Positions 1-6,233 of a stretch of DNA of 6,862 nt are shown piece after piece. The notes below the pieces were generated by a model. The model saw only the letters and a list, made by a program, of their open reading frames with translations. It did no database searches and was not told where the DNA came from. The first letter of the stretch is position 1, and each line of letters opens with the position of its first letter. Origin of the DNA: Desulfobacula sp. (GTDB taxonomy: Bacteria > Desulfobacterota > Desulfobacteria > Desulfobacterales > Desulfobacteraceae); assembly GCA_027858355.1 (NCBI GenBank), contig JAQICW010000014.1, forward strand, positions 1-6,862, read 5' to 3'. The translations under genes and the position numbers were made by a program.

Positions 1-111
1 ATGGTCATTCCTGAAACCCTTGATTGTAAAAATGCTGATTATTCCGGAGCATTTACGTCCAGAGGAGGAATAGGTATTTTTGATTGCTTGAGGGAGAGGC
101 TATGCGGGTGA
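1..111 (+). CDS. Possible 3' end of an upstream gene, partial, unidentified
   Basis: The reading frame that begins at base 1 stays open to the TGA at 109-111, which would give a 36-residue tail ending in RERLCG and overlapping the Rrf2 start by 10 bases. Many of its codons follow the purine-any-pyrimidine pattern typical of coding DNA. A second frame starting at base 2 is also open, to the TAG at 71-73, and would end in a hydrophobic stretch followed by PEHLRPEEE, which also looks like a plausible protein end. The third frame stops at once. At most one is likely real. I recognise neither peptide and assign no function. An ATG happens to lie at base 1, but without upstream sequence it cannot be judged as a start. 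The main value of this entry is to say that the first 100 bases are probably coding and not a promoter region for the Rrf2 gene. Confidence 0.3.
   Translation: MVIPETLDCKNADYSGAFTSRGGIGIFDCLRERLCG
90..99 (+). promoter_or_regulatory. Ribosome binding site that fixes the Rrf2 start
   Basis: The purine-rich GAGGGAGAGG ends two bases before the ATG at 102, and its GGAG core (93-96) sits five bases upstream of that ATG, which is suitable spacing. The upstream in-frame TTG at 84 lies 15 bases after the nearest comparable motif (AGAGGAGG, 61-68), which is too far. The site therefore supports ATG 102 as the start. Confidence 0.65.
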
Positions 112-566
112 CAACCAAAAGCAGGTATGGAACAAGGCTTCTCCTTGATATTGCAACTTACGGCAAAGAAAAACCAGTACCTTTGAGTGATGTTTCCAGT
201 CGGCAGAACATTTCATTAAAATACCTGGAACAGATTACGAGCAAACTGAAAAAAGCCGGCATTCTAGAAAGTGATAGAGGCCAACTTGGCGGGCACAGGC
301 TTGCAAAATCCCCGGATAAAATATCCATTGGTCAAATTGTAAGGATCTTAGAGGAATCTATGGTCATTATCGATTGCGCAGAGCAGGAAAAACAGGTCTG
401 TGGAGCCTGCAACCGGGCAGGAGAGTGTCTGTCCAGATGGGTCTGGATCGAGGCCGGCCGTGCAATGTTTAATCGTCTTGATGAAATCACCATCACAAGT
501 CTCCTGTCCATGGGAAGTGAGAATTTCAAGAAAAAACAAAAGAAACCGCCAATCGTTAAATTATAG
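102..566 (+). CDS. Rrf2-family transcriptional regulator, putative Fe-S sensor
   Basis: This encodes a 154-residue winged helix-turn-helix protein of the Rrf2 family (relatives: IscR, NsrR, CymR, RirA), normally a cytosolic dimeric DNA-binding regulator. The N-terminus MRVTTKSRYG followed by TRLLLDIA is the family opening. The helix-turn-helix spans about residues 28-50, with ISLKYLEQI in the recognition region. The wing carries GQLGGHRLAK (60-69), where most members have GGY instead of GGH. Four cysteines follow at C92, C100, C103 and C109. IscR binds a 2Fe-2S cluster through C92, C98 and C104, so a redox or iron-sulfur sensing role is likely, although the spacing differs (C-x7-C-x2-C-x5-C). 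The C-terminus is basic (KKKQKK). ATG 102 is chosen over the in-frame TTG at 84 because of its ribosome binding site and the family N-terminus. It lies just upstream of the beta-oxidation-type genes, behind its own terminator, and is a candidate regulator of the promoter at 659-687. The family call is firm; the cluster and the target are inferred. Confidence 0.93.
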   Translation: MRVTTKSRYGTRLLLDIATYGKEKPVPLSDVSSRQNISLKYLEQITSKLKKAGILESDRGQLGGHRLAKSPDKISIGQIVRILEESMVIIDCAEQEKQVCGACNRAGECLSRWVWIEAGRAMFNRLDEITITSLLSMGSENFKKKQKKPPIVKL

Positions 567-577
567 TACATTGTCTT

Positions 578-605
578 AAAACCTGATACTCACGAGTGGT
601 TTTTT
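578..605 (+). terminator. Probable intrinsic terminator after the Rrf2 gene
   Basis: Twelve bases after the stop codon, AAAACC (578-583) can pair with GGTTTT (598-603). Inside it, ACT (588-590) pairs with AGT (595-597) around a CACG loop, leaving TGAT as a one-sided bulge. The hairpin runs straight into six T residues (600-605). The stem is weak and bulged, so termination may be partial. If it works, the Rrf2 gene is transcribed separately from the acyl-CoA dehydrogenase. Confidence 0.5.
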
Positions 606-658
606 ACATCCATTTTTATAAACACTGTTCACATGATTGATACATAGTTGTTTTTTTC

Positions 659-687
659 TTGACATGCTTATTCCGGATAAGTAAATT
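659..687 (+). promoter_or_regulatory. Sigma70-type promoter for the acyl-CoA dehydrogenase operon
   Basis: A perfect -35 hexamer TTGACA (659-664) is followed by a 17-base spacer and a -10 candidate TAAATT (682-687), which matches TATAAT at four of six positions. A run of seven T residues (651-657) lies just upstream. Transcription would start near 694, giving a leader of about 30 bases before the ATG at 726. This is the only convincing promoter seen in the window and it would serve the five genes downstream. Confidence 0.65.
667..681 (+). promoter_or_regulatory. Palindromic operator candidate between -35 and -10
   Basis: The 15 bases CTTATTCCGGATAAG form two perfect 5-base inverted arms, CTTAT and ATAAG, around TCCGG. 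In the centre only 672/676 fails to pair, while 673/675 pairs. The palindrome fills 15 of the 17 spacer bases, so a bound dimer would block RNA polymerase. The adjacent Rrf2 regulator is the obvious candidate to bind it, but I cannot match the arms to a published Rrf2 motif. A TetR or other fatty-acid regulator encoded elsewhere is equally possible. Confidence 0.5.
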
Positions 688-713
688 TCATTTGCCTAAA
701 TATTAATACATAC

Positions 714-721
714 AAGAGGTG
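714..721 (+). promoter_or_regulatory. Ribosome binding site of the acyl-CoA dehydrogenase
   Basis: AAGAGGTG lies four bases before the ATG at 726. It supports that start, and no competing in-frame start is visible immediately upstream. Confidence 0.6.
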
Positions 722-725
722 TAGA

Positions 726-2522
726 ATGGCCCCAAAACTTAGCGATCAAAGAGATATCGATTTTGGCCTTTATGAACAATTCCAGGTTGATACGTTTTTG
801 AAATCATCTAAATACCAGGCATTTAATAAAAAAATGTTTGATATGGTGATAAAAGAAGCCAAAAACCTGGCAGTTAAAGAAATTTTTCCAACATATACCC
901 AATGCGATAACGAAGGCGTGATTTTTGAAAATGGTATGGTCAAGGTCCCGGAATGTTTGAGAAAACCCCACAGACTTCTGGTGGAAGGTGAATGGTGTGC
1001 ATTAACTGAAAATCCTGAGTATGGTGGACAGGGGCTTCCCTTCAGTATTGCCCAGGCAGCCATGGAATATATTACCTGTGCAAATTATGTTTTAACAACA
1101 TATCCCATTCTCAGCCATGGTGCCGGAAAAATGATTGATCTTTTTGGGACCAGGGAACAAAAAGACCTGTTTTTGGAAAAACTCTATACTGGTGTCTGGG
1201 GAGGAACAATGCTGTTGACAGAATCCGGCGCAGGATCAGATGTCGGGGCATTGACAACCTCAGCAAAAAATCTGGATGATGGCACCTATGAAATCACGGG
1301 CAGTAAAATTTTTATTACAAATGGGGAACAGAACCTTACTGAAAATATTATTCATCCCGTACTTGCCAGAATTGAAGGAGCTCCTGCTGGAACCAAGGGT
1401 ATTTCCCTGTTTATTGTTCCCAAAATCTGGGTTAACAAAGATGGGACATTCGGTGAACTAAATAATGTTGTATGTACAGGGGTTGAAGAAAAAATGGGAA
1501 TCCACGGCAGTCCGACCTGCTCCCTGTCTCTTGGCAGCAAAGGCAAGTGCCGGGGATTTTTGCTGGGAACCCCCAATCGGGGAATGCAAATCATGTTTCA
1601 CATGATGAATGAAGTCAGGCTGGAGGTTGGAACACAGGCCTTTGCAAGTGCCAATCTGGCCTATCTGCATGCCCTTGATTATGCAAAGCAAAGGCTCCAG
1701 GGTCGAAGTATTGAAAAACTTGCCGACCATGGGGCAGGCCAGGTACCGATTATCCGTCACCCTGATGTGAAACGGATGCTGTTAAAAATGAAATCCTATG
1801 TGGAAGGTATAAGAAGCCTGATTTATTATGTTGCCTATTGTTTTGATAAAAAAGAGACGGCAACAGATAAGAAAGAGGTCCAAGACTATTCAAATCTGGT
1901 GGAAATTTTAACACCCGTGGTTAAAGCCTATTCCAGTGAAAAAGGCTTTGATGTCTGTGTTGAGGCCATGCAGATATTTGGAGGATATGGGTATACCAGA
2001 GAGTATCCTGTGGAGCAGATGGTAAGGGATTGTAAAATTGCCTCCATTTATGAAGGTTCAAACGGTATTCAGGCTATGGATTTTCTGGGACGAAAGGTTA
2101 CTGGAAATAATGGAGCTTTGCTGGATGTGCTGATACGTGAAATTAAAGCAACTATATTGGCAGCCAAGGGCCATGACAATTTAAATGAGCTTGCAATAAA
2201 ATTGCAAGCCGCACTTGTTTTATTTGAAGTCACATGCAAAAACACGGGTAATGCACTTTTATCAAAACATATGGCCTCAGCTTTTGCCTGTGCCCATCCA
2301 TTGATGGAGGCAACAGGAGACATTATCATGGCATGGATGCTTCTGTGGCGGGCTAATATTTCAATTGAAAAACTTGATACAAAGGAAAGCGATTTTTATC
2401 AGGGGAAAATTAAGACGGCTCAATTTTTTATCGCCACCATCATACCTGCAACCATGGGGAAACTTACCGCCATCACCTATGAAAATAATCCGGCAGCCAG
2501 TATGGAAGAACATTTATTTTAA
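726..2522 (+). CDS. Long-form acyl-CoA dehydrogenase, DmdC-like class
   Basis: This encodes a 598-residue FAD flavoenzyme that introduces the alpha,beta double bond into an acyl-CoA, normally passing electrons to electron-transfer flavoprotein in the cytosol. Usual acyl-CoA dehydrogenases have about 380-400 residues. The extra length places this one with the roughly 600-residue class that includes 3-methylmercaptopropionyl-CoA dehydrogenase (DmdC). That class carries a short N-terminal extension and a C-terminal helical domain, here about residues 465-590. Visible motifs are LLTESGAGSD (163-172, flavin/substrate loop), ITGSKIFITNG (190-200), NLTENIIH (203-210, typical of this class), NEVRLEVGTQA (295-305) and QIFGGYGYTREYPVEQ (416-431). 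IYEGSNGIQ (441-449) contains Glu443, which aligns with the catalytic base of medium-chain acyl-CoA dehydrogenase. Nothing appears truncated. It is the first gene behind the promoter and is followed by a thiolase. Substrate is not readable from sequence: a beta-oxidation substrate fits the context, and methylmercaptopropionyl-CoA cannot be excluded. Confidence 0.94.
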   Translation: MAPKLSDQRDIDFGLYEQFQVDTFLKSSKYQAFNKKMFDMVIKEAKNLAVKEIFPTYTQCDNEGVIFENGMVKVPECLRKPHRLLVEGEWCALTENPEYGGQGLPFSIAQAAMEYITCANYVLTTYPILSHGAGKMIDLFGTREQKDLFLEKLYTGVWGGTMLLTESGAGSDVGALTTSAKNLDDGTYEITGSKIFITNGEQNLTENIIHPVLARIEGAPAGTKGISLFIVPKIWVNKDGTFGELNNVVCTGVEEKMGIHGSPTCSLSLGSKGKCRGFLLGTPNRGMQIMFHMMNEVRLEVGTQAFASANLAYLHALDYAKQRLQGRSIEKLADHGAGQVPIIRHPDVKRMLLKMKSYVEGIRSLIYYVAYCFDKKETATDKKEVQDYSNLVEILTPVVKAYSSEKGFDVCVEAMQIFGGYGYTREYPVEQMVRDCKIASIYEGSNGIQAMDFLGRKVTGNNGALLDVLIREIKATILAAKGHDNLNELAIKLQAALVLFEVTCKNTGNALLSKHMASAFACAHPLMEATGDIIMAWMLLWRANISIEKLDTKESDFYQGKIKTAQFFIATIIPATMGKLTAITYENNPAASMEEHLF

Positions 2523-2527
2523 GAATT

Positions 2528-2542
2528 CAACTTTCGGAGTTG
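2528..2542 (+). other. Small hairpin in the dehydrogenase-thiolase gap
   Basis: CAACT (2528-2532) and AGTTG (2538-2542) form a perfect 5-base stem around a TTCGG loop, five bases after the dehydrogenase stop. No T run follows, so it is not a standard terminator. It could mark an mRNA processing or stability point, or be chance. The rest of the 77-base gap holds only the thiolase ribosome binding site. Confidence 0.25.
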
Positions 2543-2585
2543 CCAGATTTGAGTTAAGAACATATATGGATAAAAACTAAAGAAC

Positions 2586-2590
2586 AGGAG
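2586..2590 (+). promoter_or_regulatory. Ribosome binding site of the thiolase
   Basis: AGGAG lies nine bases before the ATG at 2600, a normal distance, and supports that start. Confidence 0.6.
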
Positions 2591-2599
2591 ATAATAAGA

Positions 2600-3850
2600 A
2601 TGGAAGATGTTGTCATTGTATCAGGCTGCCGAACAGCCATTGGTGCTTTTGGTGGAACCCTGCTCCCTATGAATGGGGCAAGTCTTGCAGCCGTGACCAT
2701 GAAAGAAGCCATTAAAAGGGCAAATATTGAACCTGAAATGATAGATGATATACGCTATGGATGCTGTATGGAATCCTGTGACACGCTCAATGTAGCAAGG
2801 GTTGGGGCATTGCTGGCCGATATACCCGATACAGTGCCGGCCGTCACCATCAACAGGGTCTGTATTTCCGGGATGGAGGCCATGATTTCAGGGATGGCCA
2901 TGATTCAGGCAGGCATGGCAGATATTATCCTGGCAGGTGGAACAGAGCATATGTCATCAACACCATACAGTGTTCCAAATGCCCGCTGGGGATGCAGGCT
3001 TCAGGACCAGACTTTTGTCGATAACATGATTCACGCTTTGCACTGCGGTTCCCATATCATCCCCCATCCTGAAGACGGACCAGTGGATGAAACCAAACCG
3101 CCTTTGAGTTATTTTGTGGGGAAGCCTTATATTATGGGACATACCACTGAATTTATAGCCCAGCATCTGGACATTTCCCGACAAGAAATGGATGAAGTGG
3201 CTTTAAGAAGCCACAATGAATCAGAGCGCGCCACAAAGGATGGATCATTTAAGGATGAAATCGTACAAGTAAGTATTCCTCAAAAAAGAAAAGATCCCAT
3301 TATTTTTGATAAAGACGAGCATTTCCGGCCGGGAATAACTATGGAACAGCTTTCCGCCCTTCCGGCAGCCTTTGTTCCAAAAATCGGCAAGGTGACGGCA
3401 GGGAACTCTTCCGGTATTAATGATGGATCAACGGGTATGATTATCATGTCTGCCTCAAAAGCCAGAGAATTGGGACTTTCCCCCATAGCAAGGATAAAAG
3501 CAACCTCAAGGGGTGCCTGCCATCCTTCTGTCATGGGCCTTTCTCCGGTTCCTGCAGTGAAAAATTTAATTAAATCGTCAGGGATTGAACTTAAGGATTT
3601 TGAACTCATTGAATTAAATGAGGCCTTTGCCGGCCAGTATATCGGATGCGAAAGAGAACTTGGACTGAACCGGGAAATCACCAATGTCAATGGTTCTGGA
3701 ATCGGGCTGGGTCATCCAGTTGGCTCCACTGGTGCAAGAATAGTCGTGTCATTGATGTATGCCATGAAAAATAGAAAAAAATCCCTTGGCCTTGCCACCC
3801 TTTGTGGCGGCGGCGGGGTATCCATGGCATGCGTCATAGAAATGCTTTGA
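2600..3850 (+). CDS. Thiolase (acetyl-CoA C-acyltransferase/acetyltransferase)
   Basis: This encodes a 416-residue thiolase that cleaves a 3-ketoacyl-CoA with CoA to release acetyl-CoA, or condenses two acetyl-CoA in reverse. It is cytosolic and normally tetrameric. The full active site is present: nucleophile Cys88 in NRVCISGMEA, Asn340 in LNEAFAGQ, His372 in GLGHPVGSTGAR, and Cys402 in LCGGGGVSMA. The CoA-side segment VTAGNSSGINDG (265-276) is also intact. The protein is about 20 residues longer than the usual 390-395. The excess falls around residues 145-178, between the DNMIHAL and YIMGHTTE segments, in the loop region that covers the substrate pocket. The sequence does not separate a biosynthetic acetoacetyl-CoA thiolase from a degradative 3-ketoacyl-CoA thiolase; pairing with an acyl-CoA dehydrogenase favours the degradative role. 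It lies 77 bases after the dehydrogenase and 16 before the isomerase gene, probably in one transcript. Confidence 0.94.
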   Translation: MEDVVIVSGCRTAIGAFGGTLLPMNGASLAAVTMKEAIKRANIEPEMIDDIRYGCCMESCDTLNVARVGALLADIPDTVPAVTINRVCISGMEAMISGMAMIQAGMADIILAGGTEHMSSTPYSVPNARWGCRLQDQTFVDNMIHALHCGSHIIPHPEDGPVDETKPPLSYFVGKPYIMGHTTEFIAQHLDISRQEMDEVALRSHNESERATKDGSFKDEIVQVSIPQKRKDPIIFDKDEHFRPGITMEQLSALPAAFVPKIGKVTAGNSSGINDGSTGMIIMSASKARELGLSPIARIKATSRGACHPSVMGLSPVPAVKNLIKSSGIELKDFELIELNEAFAGQYIGCERELGLNREITNVNGSGIGLGHPVGSTGARIVVSLMYAMKNRKKSLGLATLCGGGGVSMACVIEML

Positions 3851-3851
3851 T

Positions 3852-3860
3852 AAAGGAGAG
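3852..3860 (+). promoter_or_regulatory. Ribosome binding site of the FKBP isomerase
   Basis: AAAGGAGAG begins just after the thiolase stop and ends six bases before the ATG at 3867. It is the strongest ribosome binding site in the window, and the tight spacing supports co-transcription. Confidence 0.7.
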
Positions 3861-3866
3861 ACCTTA

Positions 3867-4574
3867 ATGCAAAATTATAAAAAATATTTTCTGGTTCTGA
3901 TTGTTGTGTTTTTTTTTAATATGGACTGTTTTGCAGCAGAAGAAAAAGCACAATCCATTGAAAAAGCGGATCTTGAAAAGCAGATCAGTTACGCTCTTGG
4001 ATATGATATTTTTGATAAACTAAAAGAAATTTTTGAGCTTGACCCTGCATTTTTTATGATGGGGGCCATGGACAATCATGAAAAAAAACCTAAATTGACT
4101 CAAGAAAAATTAGAACAGATTCTGATGTCTTATCAGCGACTGGCAAGACAGAAACAAATTGAGAGGATTAAAATGGAAGCCAAAGTAAACAGAGAAGAAG
4201 GGTTTAAGTTTTTAGATGAAAACAAGAAAAAGGAAAATGTTGTAACCCTTTCATCCGGGCTTCAATATAAAATTATGATAGCAGGCGACGGGCCTTTGCC
4301 AAAGGTAACGGATACTGTAGAGTGTCACTATAAAGGCACGCTTATTGACGGAACAGAGTTTGATTCTTCCTATCGACGGGGCAAGCCTGCAACATTTCAG
4401 GTGGGCGGCGTTATTCAAGGCTGGATTGAGGCCCTGCAGATGATGAAGGTGGGATCAAAGTGGGAATTGTATATACCGCCTGAACTGGCATATGGAGACA
4501 GAGGAGCAGGGTCCCTAATAAAGCCGGGTGCTACCCTGATTTTTGAAGTTGAAGTACTGGGTATTGTGGAGTAA
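3867..4574 (+). CDS. Secreted FKBP-type peptidyl-prolyl cis-trans isomerase (Mip/FkpA-like)
   Basis: This encodes a 235-residue two-domain foldase that isomerises X-Pro bonds in proteins of the cell envelope. Residues 1-23 look like a Sec signal peptide: KK near the start, a hydrophobic core FLVLIVVFFF, and a plausible cleavage after CFA (21-23). The FKBP N-terminal dimerisation domain follows, with ISYALGYDIF (40-49) as its signature and a long charged helix at about 80-120. The catalytic FKBP domain spans about 128-233. It keeps Tyr155 (HYKG), Phe165-Asp166 (EFDSSY), Val182-Ile183 and Trp186 (GVIQGW), Tyr209 (LAYG) and Phe226, the residues that line the rapamycin-binding pocket in the family. 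The usual IPPNATL reads IKPGATL here. A nine-T run (3909-3917) inside the signal peptide and an eight-A run (4081-4088) are slippage-prone. An envelope foldase is unexpected next to cytosolic acyl-CoA enzymes. The family call is firm; the partner protein is unknown. Confidence 0.93.
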   Translation: MQNYKKYFLVLIVVFFFNMDCFAAEEKAQSIEKADLEKQISYALGYDIFDKLKEIFELDPAFFMMGAMDNHEKKPKLTQEKLEQILMSYQRLARQKQIERIKMEAKVNREEGFKFLDENKKKENVVTLSSGLQYKIMIAGDGPLPKVTDTVECHYKGTLIDGTEFDSSYRRGKPATFQVGGVIQGWIEALQMMKVGSKWELYIPPELAYGDRGAGSLIKPGATLIFEVEVLGIVE

Positions 4575-4595
4575 TCTATTGCATTGGGGTGGCTC

Positions 4596-6233
4596 GTGAA
4601 CAATGACTATGAGATAAAGAAAATCAAGCATTTAAATCTTGTATTACGGGCGTTGAGAGATGTTGCCAGGCTTCTTGTAACCCAGAATGACAAACAAAAA
4701 CTCATAAACGGTATCTGCAGTATCCTGGTTAAGAAAAGAGGCTATTACAATGCCTGGATCGGTTTGCTGGATGAGGACAACAATGTCCTGATGATCGCCC
4801 AGTCAGGATTCGCTACCAACTTTGATAAAATGCGAACTAATCTTGAAAACAGGGAGTTTACACGTTGCATAAAAAAAACTCTTGAATCGGAAGAAGTTTT
4901 CTGTGTGGCAAATCCAGTCAAAGAATGCGCTGAATGCACGTTTTCAAAAAATTATTCCGGCAGGGCTTCCATGGCTGTAAGACTTACCCATGAGGATAAG
5001 AACTATGGATTTATGGTACTTTCAATTCCTCATGAACTCAGCCTGGATAAAACTGAAAAAAGCATTGTAAAAGAGATTTCAGATGATATTGCCTTTGGAC
5101 TTTACAGAATTGATCTGGAAGAAAAAAGAAAATTATCAGAAAAAGCAGAAGAAGAAAGTAAGATAAGATTTAAGACCTTAATTGAAAATTCATTAAATTG
5201 TATCTCCATTATACAGAACGATAAAAAAGTCTATAGGAATGAAGGTTATAGAAAGGTTCATCGTCTTAGTACAAGTGCTTTTGAACCCCCTGATTTTGAA
5301 AATATCTATGTTGATGTTCTAAAGCTTTTAAAAATAAAATATCAAGACTTAATTAAGAACAAAATAAGGCATATTGAAACAGATTTCAGATATTATCCCG
5401 AAGGGGGGAAAGAGGAATCCCAGGTAAGATGGGCATTAATCAGTGCCCAAAAAATAGATTATATGGGTATTGAATCAGTGATAACCAATGTCATGGATAT
5501 TACGGACTCTAAAGAGGTTGAAAATTTTTTAAGAATCCAGGATAAAATGACCTCCCTGGGCAGGGTCACTGCTGGAATTGCCCATGAAATACGAAATCCT
5601 TTATCCGGTATTTATATCTATTTAAAAGCGTTAAAACAAATATATAAAAATATGGGCGATATTAATAATGTTCTATCAATAATTGACAAGGTAGAGCTTG
5701 CCTCCAACAAGATAGAATCCATAATTAAACGGGTAATGGATTTTTCAAAGCCCGGCAAACCCCAGTTTATCATGGCCAATATCAATAATAATATTGATGA
5801 GCTTACAAAACTGACATCTGTCTCATTAAGGAAAGATGGGATTACATTTATAAAAAAACTTGATCCAACTCTTCCGGAATGCTGGAGCGAACCGCATCTG
5901 ATTGAACAGGTTGTCTTAAATCTTATTACCAATGCGGCCGAGGCCATGAAAGAGTATGCCGGCAAAAAAATAATAGAGGTTGAAACATATAAGAAAAAGG
6001 ATTGCATTGCTATCTCAATAAAGGATTCAGGTCCTGGTATCCCCATGTCAAGCCAGTCAAAAATATTTGATCCGTTTTACACAACAAAAACCAATAGTTC
6101 AGGCATAGGTCTTAGCATATGCCATAGAATCATTACTGACCATGGCGGTTCGTTAAGGTTTAATTCCGGCACAAAAGAAGGTGCCCGGTTTATTATTGAG
6201 CTACCCCTGAAAAGAGAAGAGATTGAGCCGTGA
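4596..6233 (+). CDS. Soluble GAF-PAS sensor histidine kinase
   Basis: With the GTG start this is a 545-residue hybrid-free histidine kinase with no hydrophobic membrane segment, so it should sense a cytoplasmic signal. An N-terminal GAF domain covers about residues 12-170, opening with [18 protein letters not shown] and containing C103, C111 and C114. A PAS-like domain follows a short charged helix, about 190-305. The HisKA dimerisation domain carries the phosphorylated His330 in [11 protein letters not shown]. The ATPase domain shows the N box [10 protein letters not shown] (442-451), G1 box DSGPGIP (477-483), F box FDPFYTTK (491-498) and G2 box GIGLS (503-507). The start is uncertain: GTG 4596 has a G-rich stretch (4586-4592) just upstream, while the in-frame TTG at 4584 would add four residues. 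The first in-frame ATG (4791) would cut into the GAF domain. The gene begins about 21 bases after the isomerase stop and overlaps the response regulator by 4 bases, so the two form a cognate pair. Confidence 0.93.
   Translation: MNNDYEIKKIKHLNLVLRALRDVARLLVTQNDKQKLINGICSILVKKRGYYNAWIGLLDEDNNVLMIAQSGFATNFDKMRTNLENREFTRCIKKTLESEEVFCVANPVKECAECTFSKNYSGRASMAVRLTHEDKNYGFMVLSIPHELSLDKTEKSIVKEISDDIAFGLYRIDLEEKRKLSEKAEEESKIRFKTLIENSLNCISIIQNDKKVYRNEGYRKVHRLSTSAFEPPDFENIYVDVLKLLKIKYQDLIKNKIRHIETDFRYYPEGGKEESQVRWALISAQKIDYMGIESVITNVMDITDSKEVENFLRIQDKMTSLGRVTAGIAHEIRNPLSGIYIYLKALKQIYKNMGDINNVLSIIDKVELASNKIESIIKRVMDFSKPGKPQFIMANINNNIDELTKLTSVSLRKDGITFIKKLDPTLPECWSEPHLIEQVVLNLITNAAEAMKEYAGKKIIEVETYKKKDCIAISIKDSGPGIPMSSQSKIFDPFYTTKTNSSGIGLSICHRIITDHGGSLRFNSGTKEGARFIIELPLKREEIEP

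Noticed and set aside
84..101. In-frame TTG at 84 as an alternative start for the Rrf2 gene, adding six residues
   Set aside because: The ATG at 102 has a well-spaced ribosome binding site and gives the typical family N-terminus; the six added residues resemble nothing in the family and encode the ribosome binding site itself.
291..304. Sigma54-like -24/-12 pair, GGGCAC followed by TTGC
   Set aside because: With GGCAC aligned to the consensus, the spacing to TTGC is one base short. It lies inside the Rrf2 coding region, in the bases for the conserved wing, and faces no gene start. No better -24/-12 site was found in the gaps.
701..708. TATTAATA palindrome in the leader before the dehydrogenase start
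   Set aside because: It is only eight A/T bases in AT-rich intergenic DNA, where such palindromes are expected by chance, and it has no matching flanks.
1458..1760. Reverse-strand open frame of 100 codons within the acyl-CoA dehydrogenase
   Set aside because: It is antisense to conserved dehydrogenase motifs, has no family-like features and no independent promoter or ribosome binding site.
3918..3929. Lipoprotein signal at Cys21 of the FKBP isomerase
   Set aside because: The residues before the cysteine are N-M-D, which do not fit the lipobox pattern; a signal peptidase I site after CFA fits better.
5618..6046. Reverse-strand open frame of 142 codons within the kinase
   Set aside because: It mirrors the HisKA and ATPase coding region, whose motifs are intact on the + strand. 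Its hydrophobic look arises from antisense of Lys/Asn/Glu-rich codons.
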